A stretch of DNA of 64,000 bases, taken from Halomonas litopenaei (GTDB lineage Bacteria; Pseudomonadota; Gammaproteobacteria; Pseudomonadales; Halomonadaceae). The position numbers and the translations under genes were made by a program. Numbering within the stretch: position 1 is the stretch's first letter; the number at the start of each line of letters is the position of its first letter. The notes beneath the pieces were generated by a model. It had not been told where the DNA came from, did not search any database, and saw nothing but the letters and a program-made list of their open reading frames with translations. Below are positions 35,514-45,889 of this stretch, piece after piece. The DNA is taken from the NCBI RefSeq assembly GCF_017303055.1, contig NZ_JAEKJT010000010.1:1-64000 (forward strand). The letters run 5' to 3'.

Positions 35514-36971
35514 ATGACCCACTTCGTTGAAGCGCCGCACATCGCCTGCGACATCGGTATCGTCCACCTGGGGCTCGGCGCCTTCCACCGGGCCCACCAG
35601 GCGGTCTATCTGGCGCGCCATCTCGAGCGCAGCGGTGACACCGCCTGGGGGCTGTGCAGCGCCAACCTGCGCTCCAGCGTCGGCCTGGTCGATGGGCTGC
35701 GTGCCGCTGGCCACCGCTACCATGTGGCCGAATTTACCGATAGCAACAACGTCACGCTCAGAGAGATCGGCGTGATGCAAGAGACGCTGTTCACCGGCCG
35801 CGATAGCACAGGCCAGCAGGGCCGCGATCTGGAAGCGCTGCTGACGCGACTGGCGTCCTCCAAGGTACGCATTGTGACGCTGACGGTGACCGAGAAGGGC
35901 TACTTTCTCAGCCCGACCAGCGGCAATTTGCTCGTCGAAGACCCGATGATCGAGGCCGACATTGCCTCGCCAGACGCGCCGCAAACCGCCCCGGGTATCC
36001 TGGTCGAGGCGCTGGCCCGTCGCCGCGCCGCCGGTCTGTCCCCCTTCACCGTGCTGTCCTGCGACAATATGCCGGAAAACGGTCGCCGCACCCGCAACGC
36101 CGTCGTACAGCTCGCCGCCCAGCGCGATAGCGAACTGGCCGACTGGATCAGCCATCGGGGGGCCTTTCCCTGCAGCATGGTCGACCGCATCGTACCCGCG
36201 ATGACCGAGACCGACTTCGCCCGGCTGGGCGAGCTGGGTGTCGATGATCCCAACGCGGTGGTCTGCGAGGCCTTTTCTCAGTGGGTCATCGAGGATGATT
36301 TTCCCCAGGGTAGGCCCGCCTGGGAAGTCGAGGGGGTCGAGATGGTCGCCGATGTGGCCCCCTTCGAGACCATGAAGCTACGCATGCTCAACGGCAGCCA
36401 CTCGCTGCTGGCCTACCTGGGTGCCATCGATGGCATCGAGACGGTCTTTGAAGCGGTCAGCCGCCCCGAATTCCGCACCCTGCTGCGTCGCTACATGATG
36501 CAGGAGGCGGCGCCAACGCTGCACATGCCGGATGGGGTCGATCTCGAACGCTATGCCGACGATCTGCTGGCCAGATTCGCCAATGACAGCCTGCGCCACC
36601 GACTGGCGCAGATCGCCATGGACGGCAGCCAGAAGCTGCCCCAACGCTGGCTACAAGGCGCCGTCGCGCGGCTGCAGGACGGCCACGAGGTGCCCTGTAC
36701 CGCACTGGGACTGGCCGCCTGGATACGCTACACCTCCGGCGTCTCGCTCGACGGCCGTCAACATGAGGTGAGCGATCCGCTGGCATCGCGCTTCCTCGCG
36801 CTACATGAACGTCACGGCGATGCCCCTGAAGCGCTGGTGGCAGCCTTTCTGGCACAGGAAGACATCATCCCTGTGGCCCTTACTGCACAGCAGGATGTTG
36901 TCGATGCTGTCACCGATAGTTACCGCCGACTGATCACTACCGGGCTTGCGGCGTCACTGAGCACCCTCTAG
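35514..36971 (+). CDS. uxuB: Mannitol dehydrogenase-family oxidoreductase, likely fructuronate reductase (UxuB)
   Basis: About 485 residues of the polyol-specific long-chain dehydrogenase family. The N-terminal IVHLGLGAFHRAHQAVYLARHLE is the NAD-binding start shared by mannitol dehydrogenase and UxuB. The catalytic K-x4-N-x2-H set is in MKLRMLNGSHSLLAYLG. SCDNMPENGRRTRNAV is the other family mark. In the uronate route UxuB interconverts fructuronate and D-mannonate. The choice of UxuB over mannitol dehydrogenase rests on uxuA 25 bp downstream; sequence alone does not separate them with certainty. Confidence 0.85.
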   Translation: MTHFVEAPHIACDIGIVHLGLGAFHRAHQAVYLARHLERSGDTAWGLCSANLRSSVGLVDGLRAAGHRYHVAEFTDSNNVTLREIGVMQETLFTGRDSTGQQGRDLEALLTRLASSKVRIVTLTVTEKGYFLSPTSGNLLVEDPMIEADIASPDAPQTAPGILVEALARRRAAGLSPFTVLSCDNMPENGRRTRNAVVQLAAQRDSELADWISHRGAFPCSMVDRIVPAMTETDFARLGELGVDDPNAVVCEAFSQWVIEDDFPQGRPAWEVEGVEMVADVAPFETMKLRMLNGSHSLLAYLGAIDGIETVFEAVSRPEFRTLLRRYMMQEAAPTLHMPDGVDLERYADDLLARFANDSLRHRLAQIAMDGSQKLPQRWLQGAVARLQDGHEVPCTALGLAAWIRYTSGVSLDGRQHEVSDPLASRFLALHERHGDAPEALVAAFLAQEDIIPVALTAQQDVVDAVTDSYRRLITTGLAASLSTL

Positions 36972-36996
36972 CCGGACCCAAGAAAAGGAGATTTTC

Positions 36997-38172
36997 ATGC
37001 AACACACCTGGCGCTGGTTCGGCCCAAATGACCCGATCCGACTCGAGGAGATTCGCCAGACCGGCGCAACCGGCATTGTCACTGCGCTGCACGAGGTGCC
37101 CAACGACCAGGTCTGGTCCCGGCAGGCCATCGCCGAGCGCAAGCAGATGATCGAGGACGCAGGACTCGAATGGTCGGTGGTGGAGAGCGTGCCGGTGCAT
37201 GAAGCGATCAAGAAAGGACTGCCGGAGCGCAACGCTCTGATCACCCGCTACTGCGACACCTTGCGCAATCTGGCAGCCTGCGGCATCGATACGGTGTGCT
37301 ACAACTTCATGCCGGTGCTCGACTGGACCCGCACCGACTTGCGTTGGGCGATGCCGGATGGCGCCCTGGCGCTGCGCTTTGACCAGACAGCCTTCGCCGC
37401 CTTTGACCTCTACCTGCTCGCCAGACCTGGCGCCGAAGACGAGTACAGTGACGACGAGAAGACTGCCGCAAGGAGCTATCTCGATAGCCTGGACGCCGAG
37501 GCCCGCCAGTCCCTGGTCGACACCCTCATCGCAGGCCTACCCGGCGCCGAGGAGCATTACACCCTGGAGCGCTTTCGCGAGGTACTTGCTGGATACGAAG
37601 AGATCGACGCCGAGCGCCTGCGCGAGAATCTCGGCTATTTTCTGAAAGCCGTCATCCCGGTCGCCGAAGAACTCGGCATCCACATGGCGATCCACCCCGA
37701 TGACCCGCCCCGACCGCTGCTGGGTCTGCCCCGTGTGGTCTCGACGGCGGCGGACGCCGAGTGGATCCTCGGCGCCGTCGACAGCCCGGCCAATGGTCTG
37801 ACATTGTGCACCGGCTCCTACGGCGTGCTCGCCGCCAATGACCTGGCCGACATGGTCAAACGCTTCGGTCCCAGGATTCACTTTGTGCACCTGCGCTCGA
37901 CCCGGCGCGAGTCCCCCGACCCTCGCTCCTTCCACGAGGCCCCGCATCTGAACGGTGACGTCGACATGGTCGCGGTGATCAAGGCGCTGGTGGCCGAGGA
38001 ACGCCGCCGCGAGCGCGACGGCGGCCGCCGGCTGCCGCTACGTCCCGACCACGGCCATCACATCCTCGACGATCAGCACCGCGCCACCGCCCCTGGCTAC
38101 CCGCTCTACGGTAGACTGCGCGGATTGGCAGAGCTGCGTGGCGTCGAGACCGCCGTGCGTCAGCTCACTTGA
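36997..38172 (+). CDS. uxuA: Mannonate dehydratase (UxuA)
   Basis: About 391 residues. It dehydrates D-mannonate to 2-keto-3-deoxygluconate in the cytoplasm and needs Mn2+ or Fe2+. Family marks: TWRWFGPNDPIRLEEIRQTGATGIVTALH at the N-terminus (Trp-Arg-Trp-Phe-Gly), CYNFMPVLDWTRTDL, MAIHPDDPPRPLLGLPRVVS (metal His/Asp), LCTGSYG, HFVHLRSTRRE and the C-terminal RPDHGHHILDD. A clear AAAAGGAG lies 6 bp before the ATG. Genes for the next steps (KDG kinase and aldolase) are not in the window. It ends at a hairpin shared with dddD. Confidence 0.95.
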   Translation: MQHTWRWFGPNDPIRLEEIRQTGATGIVTALHEVPNDQVWSRQAIAERKQMIEDAGLEWSVVESVPVHEAIKKGLPERNALITRYCDTLRNLAACGIDTVCYNFMPVLDWTRTDLRWAMPDGALALRFDQTAFAAFDLYLLARPGAEDEYSDDEKTAARSYLDSLDAEARQSLVDTLIAGLPGAEEHYTLERFREVLAGYEEIDAERLRENLGYFLKAVIPVAEELGIHMAIHPDDPPRPLLGLPRVVSTAADAEWILGAVDSPANGLTLCTGSYGVLAANDLADMVKRFGPRIHFVHLRSTRRESPDPRSFHEAPHLNGDVDMVAVIKALVAEERRRERDGGRRLPLRPDHGHHILDDQHRATAPGYPLYGRLRGLAELRGVETAVRQLT

Positions 38173-38243
38173 CGCTCAGGTAGCCCATGGGAGGTGACGG
38201 CGTAGATGCCAAGCCTAGAGGGGGCACCCCGCCACGACGCAAA

Positions 38244-38277
38244 CCACCAGACGGGGAGCCCTTCCCCCGTCTGGTGG
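38244..38277. terminator. Hairpin between convergent uxuA and dddD
   Basis: CCACCAGACGGGG (38244-38256) pairs perfectly with CCCCGTCTGGTGG (38265-38277) around an 8-nt loop. It separates the + strand uronate cluster from the - strand DMSP operon. Confidence 0.82.
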
Positions 38278-38308
38278 ACTTACGACAATACCCTGAGCAG
38301 ACACCCTC

Positions 38309-40819
38309 TCAGGTCGGCAGATACTCCTCGCTCCAGCTCTCCGACACGACGCCTTCGGCGATCAACCGATCGATCTCCTCGGGGCTGTGACCCAACTCCT
38401 CCAGTACCTCACGGCTCGAACTACCGTATTTCTCCGACGGCGCCAGCGGATAGATGCGCCCACGCTTGGGACGGATGGCATAGGGGTCAAGCTGCGTAAT
38501 GACATGACCGCTGGGGTGCTCGTCGTAGACGGTGAAGGAATAGCTGCCACGATCGATGCCCGGGGTGTTGTCCCAGCGCCGCGAGTTGTAGGAGCGCAGG
38601 GCCTCGATGTTCTCGCACACCGCCGCAGCGATGCCGGCCTTCTGCAGCCGCTCCACCCAGTCGGTGGCTACCGCATTAATAAAGCGAGGTGCCAGATAGG
38701 CCGCTCGCTCCTCCGGAGCCACATCGACCACCCCTTCGATCCCCGGTACCAGGGCGAACTTGTGCAGGTCCCGCTCGTAGGCGCTGATCAGCACTACCCC
38801 GTCGGCGGTGAAATAGAAGCGCGACAGATCGTCGTAGCCGTTGAGTTCACGACCAGAGGGCTCGTCGAACAGGCCGCGCCGCTCGTAGTCGTAGCAGAAC
38901 GGCATCTGAGCCAGGCCGCTGAGCGCCGACAGCGATGTCTTGACCCGGCTGACCCGGCGGGTGCGCAGCTTCTGGTACAGAGCAGTGGCGACACCAAGCG
39001 AGGCACCGAAGCCGCACATCACGTCGATGGTGCCGACGTGGGCATGCTCTTCCGGCGTATCCATGCTGCCCCCGAAGCGCAGCATGATGCCGGTGGTGGC
39101 CTGCACCAGATCATCGTAGCCCAGGTAGTTGGTCCGGGGACCCGGCTTGACCCCGCTGAAGCAGTCGAGCTGGCAGAAGATCGCCTCGGGATTGATGCGC
39201 TGCATGTCTGCCTCGGTCAGCCCCATCCGCTCCACCTGCTTGTCGGTGGCATTCCACACCACCACGTCGCTCTGGCGGATCAGCTCATCTAGGATGTCAC
39301 GCCCCCGAGGCACCTGAATATCGGTCAGCAGGGAGCGCTTGGAACGCATATGCGACAGGCCGAAGATGACCGTGTTCCAGCAGTCGTAGAAGGGCTTGGC
39401 GGGGTCCACCTTGATGATGTCGGCACCGAAGCGTGCCAGAAAGGCCACCGAGTGGGGACCGGCGATGACGTTGCACAGATCCAGCACCTTGACGCCTTCG
39501 AGCCAGCCGTCCTTGGCGTTACGGGCACGCACCCGGGGCAGCTTGGTCTCGATGCGATGCAGCACCGCCAGCGCCTGGTCGAACGATACCCAGCGGCGCG
39601 GCGTCGGGGTGAGCATCTCGTGGCCGCTGTCGTGCAGCCAGACCATCGGGCCGGGTTGGGTCATCAGGCCGAATTCGGGATCGTCCACTTCGATCATCAG
39701 CCCGGCGGTCTCGGCGTGGTCGTCGTGGATCCACTCCTGCAGCCAGCGCTGCGGTGCGCCGGGGAACTTGCCTCGGCCGAAGATCTTTTCCCACTCCTTG
39801 GAGGTGCGGGTCAGGAAGACCTCCTTCATGCGCGCGGCGATATGATCCGCCCAACGCTTAGGCAGTGGGTAGACGCCAAGCGACACGTCACTCTGCCACT
39901 GGCTGGTGGGCGCATAGGTGTCGGGCTCTTCCACCAGCCCCTCCTCCACCAGCTCATCGTAGAGACCAAGCACCTTGAGGCAGCGCTTGGCGTGCTCCTT
40001 GTGACTCGGACAGACCACGTAAAACATGCGCCCGTCCTTGCACTTGTAGCTGCGATAGAAGGGGTCGAGCAGCTCCTGCAGTTCGTCGTAGTCCAGGTTC
40101 ATCGGCGCGCCTTCGATGCGGCGACGCTCGATCTCCTTCTCGCGCTGGGTCTTGTAGCGTTCCGGCAGGCCCTCGATCTTGATGGAGTTGTAGCAGAGGC
40201 CTTCCATCAGGGCGCAGGCGATGGGGACTTCGATCTCGTCGCCGAGTCCGGTACGCTCACGCGCCTGCAGCGCCAGGGTGACGGCAGTAGCCGCCAGCAT
40301 GGTGCCGTAGGCCGAGCCCAGCGGCAGCGGCGAGAAGGACGGGTTGATGCCCATCAATACCCGGTTCAGCCCCATGTCGGTAAACACCCCCGAGTGGGCG
40401 GCGATGACGCTCTCGAAGGCCCGCCAGTCACGGCGCAGTTCGTCGTTGGAGGCAAATCCCGGCATCGACAGGGTGATCAGCTCCGGGCGCTCTTCGCGCA
40501 GCGCAGCGAAGTCGATGCCCAGGCGCTGCATGACACCGGGCCGGAAACTCTCGATCACGATGTCGGCCTCTTCGATCAGCGTCAGCGCCTGTTCGAGGCC
40601 CTCGGCGGTCTTGAGATCGATCGTCACGATCAGCTTGTTGCGCTGCAAGGTGGCGTTGGCCGGTGACTCCCACATGGGCCCCGCGGGCGGGTCCACGTGA
40701 ATGACCGTGGCGCCAAGGTCGGCAAGGATCATCGCCACCGCAGGGCCGGCCATGTACTGACCGAAGTCGATGACCTTGACGTCCTTGAGCGGCAGTTGGG
40801 AATGAGGATTCGGTGACAT
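38309..40819 (-). CDS. dddD: DMSP CoA transferase/lyase DddD (two class III CoA-transferase domains)
   Basis: About 836 residues, the length of known DddD. It is a fusion of two CaiB/BaiF class III CoA-transferase domains: residues about 8-430 (LKDVKVIDFGQYMAGPAVAMILADLGATVIHVDPP) and about 440-836 (GVKVLDLCNVIAGPHSVAFLARFGADIIKVDPAKP). The catalytic Asp is Asp599 in HVGTIDVMCGFGA of the second domain, matching, from memory, D602 of Marinomonas DddD. The equivalent first-domain position (LPLGSAYGTML) has no Asp, also as in DddD. It turns DMSP into dimethyl sulfide and 3-hydroxypropionyl-CoA using acetyl-CoA. The ATG at 40819 follows AGGAAG. It is the distal gene of the operon dddC-dddA-dddT-dddD. 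Confidence 0.93.
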   Translation of the reverse strand: MSPNPHSQLPLKDVKVIDFGQYMAGPAVAMILADLGATVIHVDPPAGPMWESPANATLQRNKLIVTIDLKTAEGLEQALTLIEEADIVIESFRPGVMQRLGIDFAALREERPELITLSMPGFASNDELRRDWRAFESVIAAHSGVFTDMGLNRVLMGINPSFSPLPLGSAYGTMLAATAVTLALQARERTGLGDEIEVPIACALMEGLCYNSIKIEGLPERYKTQREKEIERRRIEGAPMNLDYDELQELLDPFYRSYKCKDGRMFYVVCPSHKEHAKRCLKVLGLYDELVEEGLVEEPDTYAPTSQWQSDVSLGVYPLPKRWADHIAARMKEVFLTRTSKEWEKIFGRGKFPGAPQRWLQEWIHDDHAETAGLMIEVDDPEFGLMTQPGPMVWLHDSGHEMLTPTPRRWVSFDQALAVLHRIETKLPRVRARNAKDGWLEGVKVLDLCNVIAGPHSVAFLARFGADIIKVDPAKPFYDCWNTVIFGLSHMRSKRSLLTDIQVPRGRDILDELIRQSDVVVWNATDKQVERMGLTEADMQRINPEAIFCQLDCFSGVKPGPRTNYLGYDDLVQATTGIMLRFGGSMDTPEEHAHVGTIDVMCGFGASLGVATALYQKLRTRRVSRVKTSLSALSGLAQMPFCYDYERRGLFDEPSGRELNGYDDLSRFYFTADGVVLISAYERDLHKFALVPGIEGVVDVAPEERAAYLAPRFINAVATDWVERLQKAGIAAAVCENIEALRSYNSRRWDNTPGIDRGSYSFTVYDEHPSGHVITQLDPYAIRPKRGRIYPLAPSEKYGSSSREVLEELGHSPEEIDRLIAEGVVSESWSEEYLPT

Positions 40820-40879
40820 CGGGGTCTTCCTGTAGAGCAAGGGTGGCAACGGGAGGAGGCCTGAGCCCCCTCGGTGACG

Positions 40880-42454
40880 TCAGTGTTTGCCGTCTTCGAT
40901 GACCAGGTGGGGTTCAAGGACCTTCTTGGCGAAGTCCTGGCGCAGCCAGCGCACCAGAGACCAGGCCAGGATCGCCAGCACGGGGATCATCGGCAGCGCT
41001 ACCACAATGGTGGAGGTCTGTACCGGCTTGAGCCCGCCAAGTTGAATCAGCGCCACTCCGACGCCGGCGATCAGAAACGCCCAGATCAGGCGGATCTTGC
41101 GCTGCGGCTCCTGATAGCCGGACAACTTGCGCGAGGTCACCGATGCCAGCACATAGGCAGAGCTATCCAGGGTCGTCGCCAGGAAGATGAAGCACAGCAG
41201 CACAAACAAGGTGGTAATCAGGCCGGACATCGGCAGGGTACCGAGGATCGCCTCGACGGCAGCGGGGATGCCCCCAGCCGACAGAATGGCCGCCACATCC
41301 AGGGCGCCGGAGATCTGCAGGTCCAGCGCGTAGCCGCCCCACACCGCAAAGAACACCCAGCATCCCAGGGAACCGAACATCATTTCGGCGATGATCAGCT
41401 CTCGGATGGTGCGACCGCGCGAGATGCGGGCGACGAACAGGCCCATCATCGGGGCGTAGGCAATCCACCAGGCCCAGTAGAACACCGTCCAGTCGCGCCA
41501 GAAGCTCGAATCCCCCACCGGGTCGGTCCACATGCTCATGGGCACGAAATTGGAAACCATCTTGCCGAGGCTGTTGACCCAGCCTTCCACCATGAATAGG
41601 GAGTCACCCACCACCAGGGTGAACACCAGCAGAACTCCCGCCAGCAGCACGTTGATGTCCGACAGGATCTTGATGCCCTTGGCCAGGCCGAACCACACGC
41701 TGGCGGAGAAGATAGCCGTCCAGATCAGCAGCACCGCGATATCCAGCATGAATGACGGCGACACCCCGAGCAGGCCGCTCAGCAGCTGCGATACCAGGGG
41801 AACCGCAAGCCCCAGCGAGGTACCGACACCACCGACGATACCGAAAACCACCACCGCATCCAGTAGCGCGCCCCACCAGCCATCGGCATGACGGCCCATC
41901 ACCCCCCGCGCGGCAACGGACAGCCTGACGCCGGGACGGTTGTGGACGAACATCGAGTAGGCGATCGGGATGGCCGGCAGGCAATAGAAGGCCCAGGGCG
42001 TGAAGCCCCAGTGGAACTGGCCGTAGGTCAAGGCCCATTCTGCCGCCTCCTGGGAACGTGGTTCGACGCCAAAAGGTGGGCCAGTAAAGTAGTAGATGGG
42101 TTCGACCCAGGCCCAGTTGACGATGGCAATGCCGATGCCCCCGGCAAAGATCATCGCCACCCAGCTGAAGTAGGAGAACTCGGGCTTGTCATCGGGGCCG
42201 CCGAGTCGCACGTTGCCGTAGCGGCTGATGGCCAGTCCCACCAGAAAGACCACCACGGCGATGCCGGCAAGCAGATACAGCCAGCCGAAGCGCCCGGTGG
42301 CGAAGGCGAAGGCCGCATTGACCAGTGCGGCTCCCGACTCTGGAAATAAAATGATAGGCAGCATTAGACCCGCGATGACCAGCACGGCGGGCACGAAGAC
42401 CCGCAGATCGAGCCGGTCGGCGTGTTGATCGGAGTGAGACTCTGGCGCGTTCAT
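40880..42454 (-). CDS. dddT: BCCT-family transporter DddT (DMSP/betaine importer)
   Basis: About 524 residues with 12 membrane segments. BCCT marks: GGPDDKPEFSYFSWVAMIFAGGIGIAIVNWAWVEP (conserved Gly-rich, Trp-containing loop and helix), HWGFTPWAFYCLPAIPIAY, and the signature helix WTVFYWAWWIAYAPMMGLFVARISRGRTIRE that holds the aromatic box for trimethylammonium or dimethylsulfonium groups. BCCT carriers import betaine, choline, carnitine or DMSP with Na+ or H+. Its place between dddD and dddA assigns it to DMSP. It is 60 bp upstream of dddD on the same strand, with AAAGG before the ATG. Confidence 0.92.
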   Translation of the reverse strand: MNAPESHSDQHADRLDLRVFVPAVLVIAGLMLPIILFPESGAALVNAAFAFATGRFGWLYLLAGIAVVVFLVGLAISRYGNVRLGGPDDKPEFSYFSWVAMIFAGGIGIAIVNWAWVEPIYYFTGPPFGVEPRSQEAAEWALTYGQFHWGFTPWAFYCLPAIPIAYSMFVHNRPGVRLSVAARGVMGRHADGWWGALLDAVVVFGIVGGVGTSLGLAVPLVSQLLSGLLGVSPSFMLDIAVLLIWTAIFSASVWFGLAKGIKILSDINVLLAGVLLVFTLVVGDSLFMVEGWVNSLGKMVSNFVPMSMWTDPVGDSSFWRDWTVFYWAWWIAYAPMMGLFVARISRGRTIRELIIAEMMFGSLGCWVFFAVWGGYALDLQISGALDVAAILSAGGIPAAVEAILGTLPMSGLITTLFVLLCFIFLATTLDSSAYVLASVTSRKLSGYQEPQRKIRLIWAFLIAGVGVALIQLGGLKPVQTSTIVVALPMIPVLAILAWSLVRWLRQDFAKKVLEPHLVIEDGKH

Positions 42455-42508
42455 CAGGGATACCTTTATCGTTTGTTGTTGTGACGCTGGCTGCGCAGAA
42501 CGCCGGTG

Positions 42509-44179
42509 TCAGCCTCCGGCCTCGAGCATCCAGCCTGCCGCTCGCTCGGCGATCATCAAGGTCGGTGAGTTGGTATTGCCGCTGGTGATGGTCGGCATGA
42601 CGCCGGCGTCCGCCACCCGCAGCCCCTGGATACCCCTCACCCGCAAGCGCGAGTCGACCACCGCCATGGGATCGTCGGCCTGTCCCATCCGAGTGGTGCC
42701 GACCGGGTGAAAGATGGTAGTGCCGATGTCTCCGGCGAGCCGCCACAACTCCTCATCGGTCTGGTACTGGATGCCGGGCTTGACCTCTTCCGGTTCGTAC
42801 TTGGCGAAGGCCTGCTGCTCGGCGATCCTGCGGGTCACGCGCAGCGAGTCCGCCGCCACCCGCCGGTCCTCGTCGGTGCTCAGGTAGTTGGGGGCGATGG
42901 ACGGCGCCTGGGCCGGGTCGGCGCTCTGGATCCTGACGCTGCCGCGACTGGTCGGATTCAGGTTGCAGACGCTGGCGGTCACCGCCGGATAGGGATGCAA
43001 CGGCTGACCGAAGGCTTCCAGACTCAGGGGCTGGACGTGGTACTGGATGTTGGGGTGCTCATACTCGTCGCTGCTGCGGGTGAAGATGCCGAGCTGCGAC
43101 GGTGCCATGCTCATCGGGCCGGTGCGCTTGAGCAGGTACTCCACCCCGATACCGGCCTTGCCCCACAGGGTGCTGGCCATGGTGTTGAGGGTCTTGGCGC
43201 CCTTGACCCGATACACCGAGCGAATCTGCAGGTGGTCCTGCAGGTTCTCGCCGACCCCCGGCAGTTCGTGGACGACGTCGATGCCGTGCTGCTTGAGCAG
43301 CTCACCAGGCCCGATGCCGGAGAGCTGCAGGATCTGGGGGGAGCCGATGGCGCCGGCGGACAGCACCACCTCACGGCGCGCCCTGGCCACCTGGGTGGTG
43401 CCCTCACGCTTGACCTCGACTCCTTCACAGCGCTTCTCGCCGTCAGTCTCGCCGCCCGCGACGATCAGCCGGTTGACCTGGGTGGAGTGCCACAGGGTCA
43501 GGTTCGGCCGCTTGAGCGCCGGACGCAGAAACGCCTTGGCGGTGTTCCAGCGCCAGCCGGAGCGCTGATTGACCTCGAAGTAATCGACGCCTTCGTTGCT
43601 GCCACGGTTGAAGTCCTGGGTACGTGGAATCCCCGCCTGGACCGCCGCCTCGGCGAAGTCATCCAGCACCTGCCAGTTCAACCGCTGCTTTTCGATGCGC
43701 CACTCGCCACCGTGACCGTGAAAGTCCCGGTGGGCGGCGTCGGCGTCACCGCCCTCGTCCAGGCGATAATGATCCTCGTGCTGGATGAAAGCCGGCAGGC
43801 AGTGCTCCCAACGCCACTGCTCGTCGCCGGTGACGTCGGCCCAGTGGTTGTAGTCCCGGGCCTGGCCGCGCATGTAGATCATGCCGTTGATGCTCGAGCA
43901 GCCACCGAGCGTCTTGCCGCGCGGGTACAGCAGCGAGCGCCCGTTGAGGCCCGCGTCTGGATCGGTGCGAAAGCGCCAGTCTGTGCGCGGGTTGTCGATG
44001 CAGTACAGGTAGCCCACCGGTACGTGGATCCAGTGGTAGTTGTCGCGACCACCGGCCTCGATCAGCAGCACCCGGTTGTTCGGGTCGGCGCTCAAGCGAT
44101 TGGCCAGCAGGCACCCGGCGGTGCCTGCTCCGACCACGATGTAGTCAAACTCGCTGTCGTATTGTTGTGCGGTTGTCAT
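42509..44179 (-). CDS. dddA: GMC-family alcohol dehydrogenase DddA
   Basis: About 556 residues of the choline-dehydrogenase-like GMC flavoprotein family. The FAD-binding DYIVVGAGTAGCLLANRLS is at the N-terminus, followed by YPRGKTLGGCSSINGMIYMRG (GMC signature 1), GAIGSPQILQLSGIG (signature 2) and a C-terminal catalytic HPVGTTRMG and NTNSPTLMIAERAA. In Halomonas HTNK1 DddA oxidises 3-hydroxypropionate to malonate semialdehyde. That role fits the flanking dddC and dddT; a choline dehydrogenase function is less likely because no betaine aldehyde dehydrogenase lies beside it. GAGGG precedes the ATG. Confidence 0.9.
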   Translation of the reverse strand: MTTAQQYDSEFDYIVVGAGTAGCLLANRLSADPNNRVLLIEAGGRDNYHWIHVPVGYLYCIDNPRTDWRFRTDPDAGLNGRSLLYPRGKTLGGCSSINGMIYMRGQARDYNHWADVTGDEQWRWEHCLPAFIQHEDHYRLDEGGDADAAHRDFHGHGGEWRIEKQRLNWQVLDDFAEAAVQAGIPRTQDFNRGSNEGVDYFEVNQRSGWRWNTAKAFLRPALKRPNLTLWHSTQVNRLIVAGGETDGEKRCEGVEVKREGTTQVARARREVVLSAGAIGSPQILQLSGIGPGELLKQHGIDVVHELPGVGENLQDHLQIRSVYRVKGAKTLNTMASTLWGKAGIGVEYLLKRTGPMSMAPSQLGIFTRSSDEYEHPNIQYHVQPLSLEAFGQPLHPYPAVTASVCNLNPTSRGSVRIQSADPAQAPSIAPNYLSTDEDRRVAADSLRVTRRIAEQQAFAKYEPEEVKPGIQYQTDEELWRLAGDIGTTIFHPVGTTRMGQADDPMAVVDSRLRVRGIQGLRVADAGVMPTITSGNTNSPTLMIAERAAGWMLEAGG

Positions 44180-44202
44180 CGCGAATCCCTCGATTCAGGG
44201 CA

Positions 44203-45711
<1,509 letters not shown>

Positions 45712-45832
45712 GGGGTACTCCTTTATAAGCATTGTTTAAGTAAATCGAGCCTGGGCGTCTGCAAAAAGGTGTCCAGCCTGCTCGTCTTGTCGCTGTACAG
45801 CCTATCGCTGATGGGGATCGGAGCAATTGAGT

Positions 45833-45864
45833 TATTTGGAACCCAGATATAAAGTTTTCAAATA
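45833..45864. promoter_or_regulatory. Candidate DddR (LysR-type) binding site
   Basis: TATTTGGA (45833-45840) and TTCAAATA (45857-45864) form an inverted repeat with one mismatch and a 16-bp spacer, about the length of a LysR recognition region. It sits 26 bp upstream of dddR and about 120 bp upstream of dddC. Binding is inferred. Confidence 0.45.
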
Positions 45865-45889
45865 TCACGCTCGATCAAAGGAAGGCGCC

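Noticed and set aside
32595..38172. Mannitol utilisation cluster (mannitol dehydrogenase plus TRAP)
   Set aside because: The dehydrogenase family would allow it, but mannonate dehydratase follows 25 bp downstream and no fructokinase is present, so a uronate/aldonate pathway fits better.
39350..40666. Long plus-strand frame opposite dddD
   Set aside because: It lies wholly opposite a confidently assigned gene and has a low-complexity, His/Gln/Gly-rich translation typical of antisense shadow in high-GC DNA.
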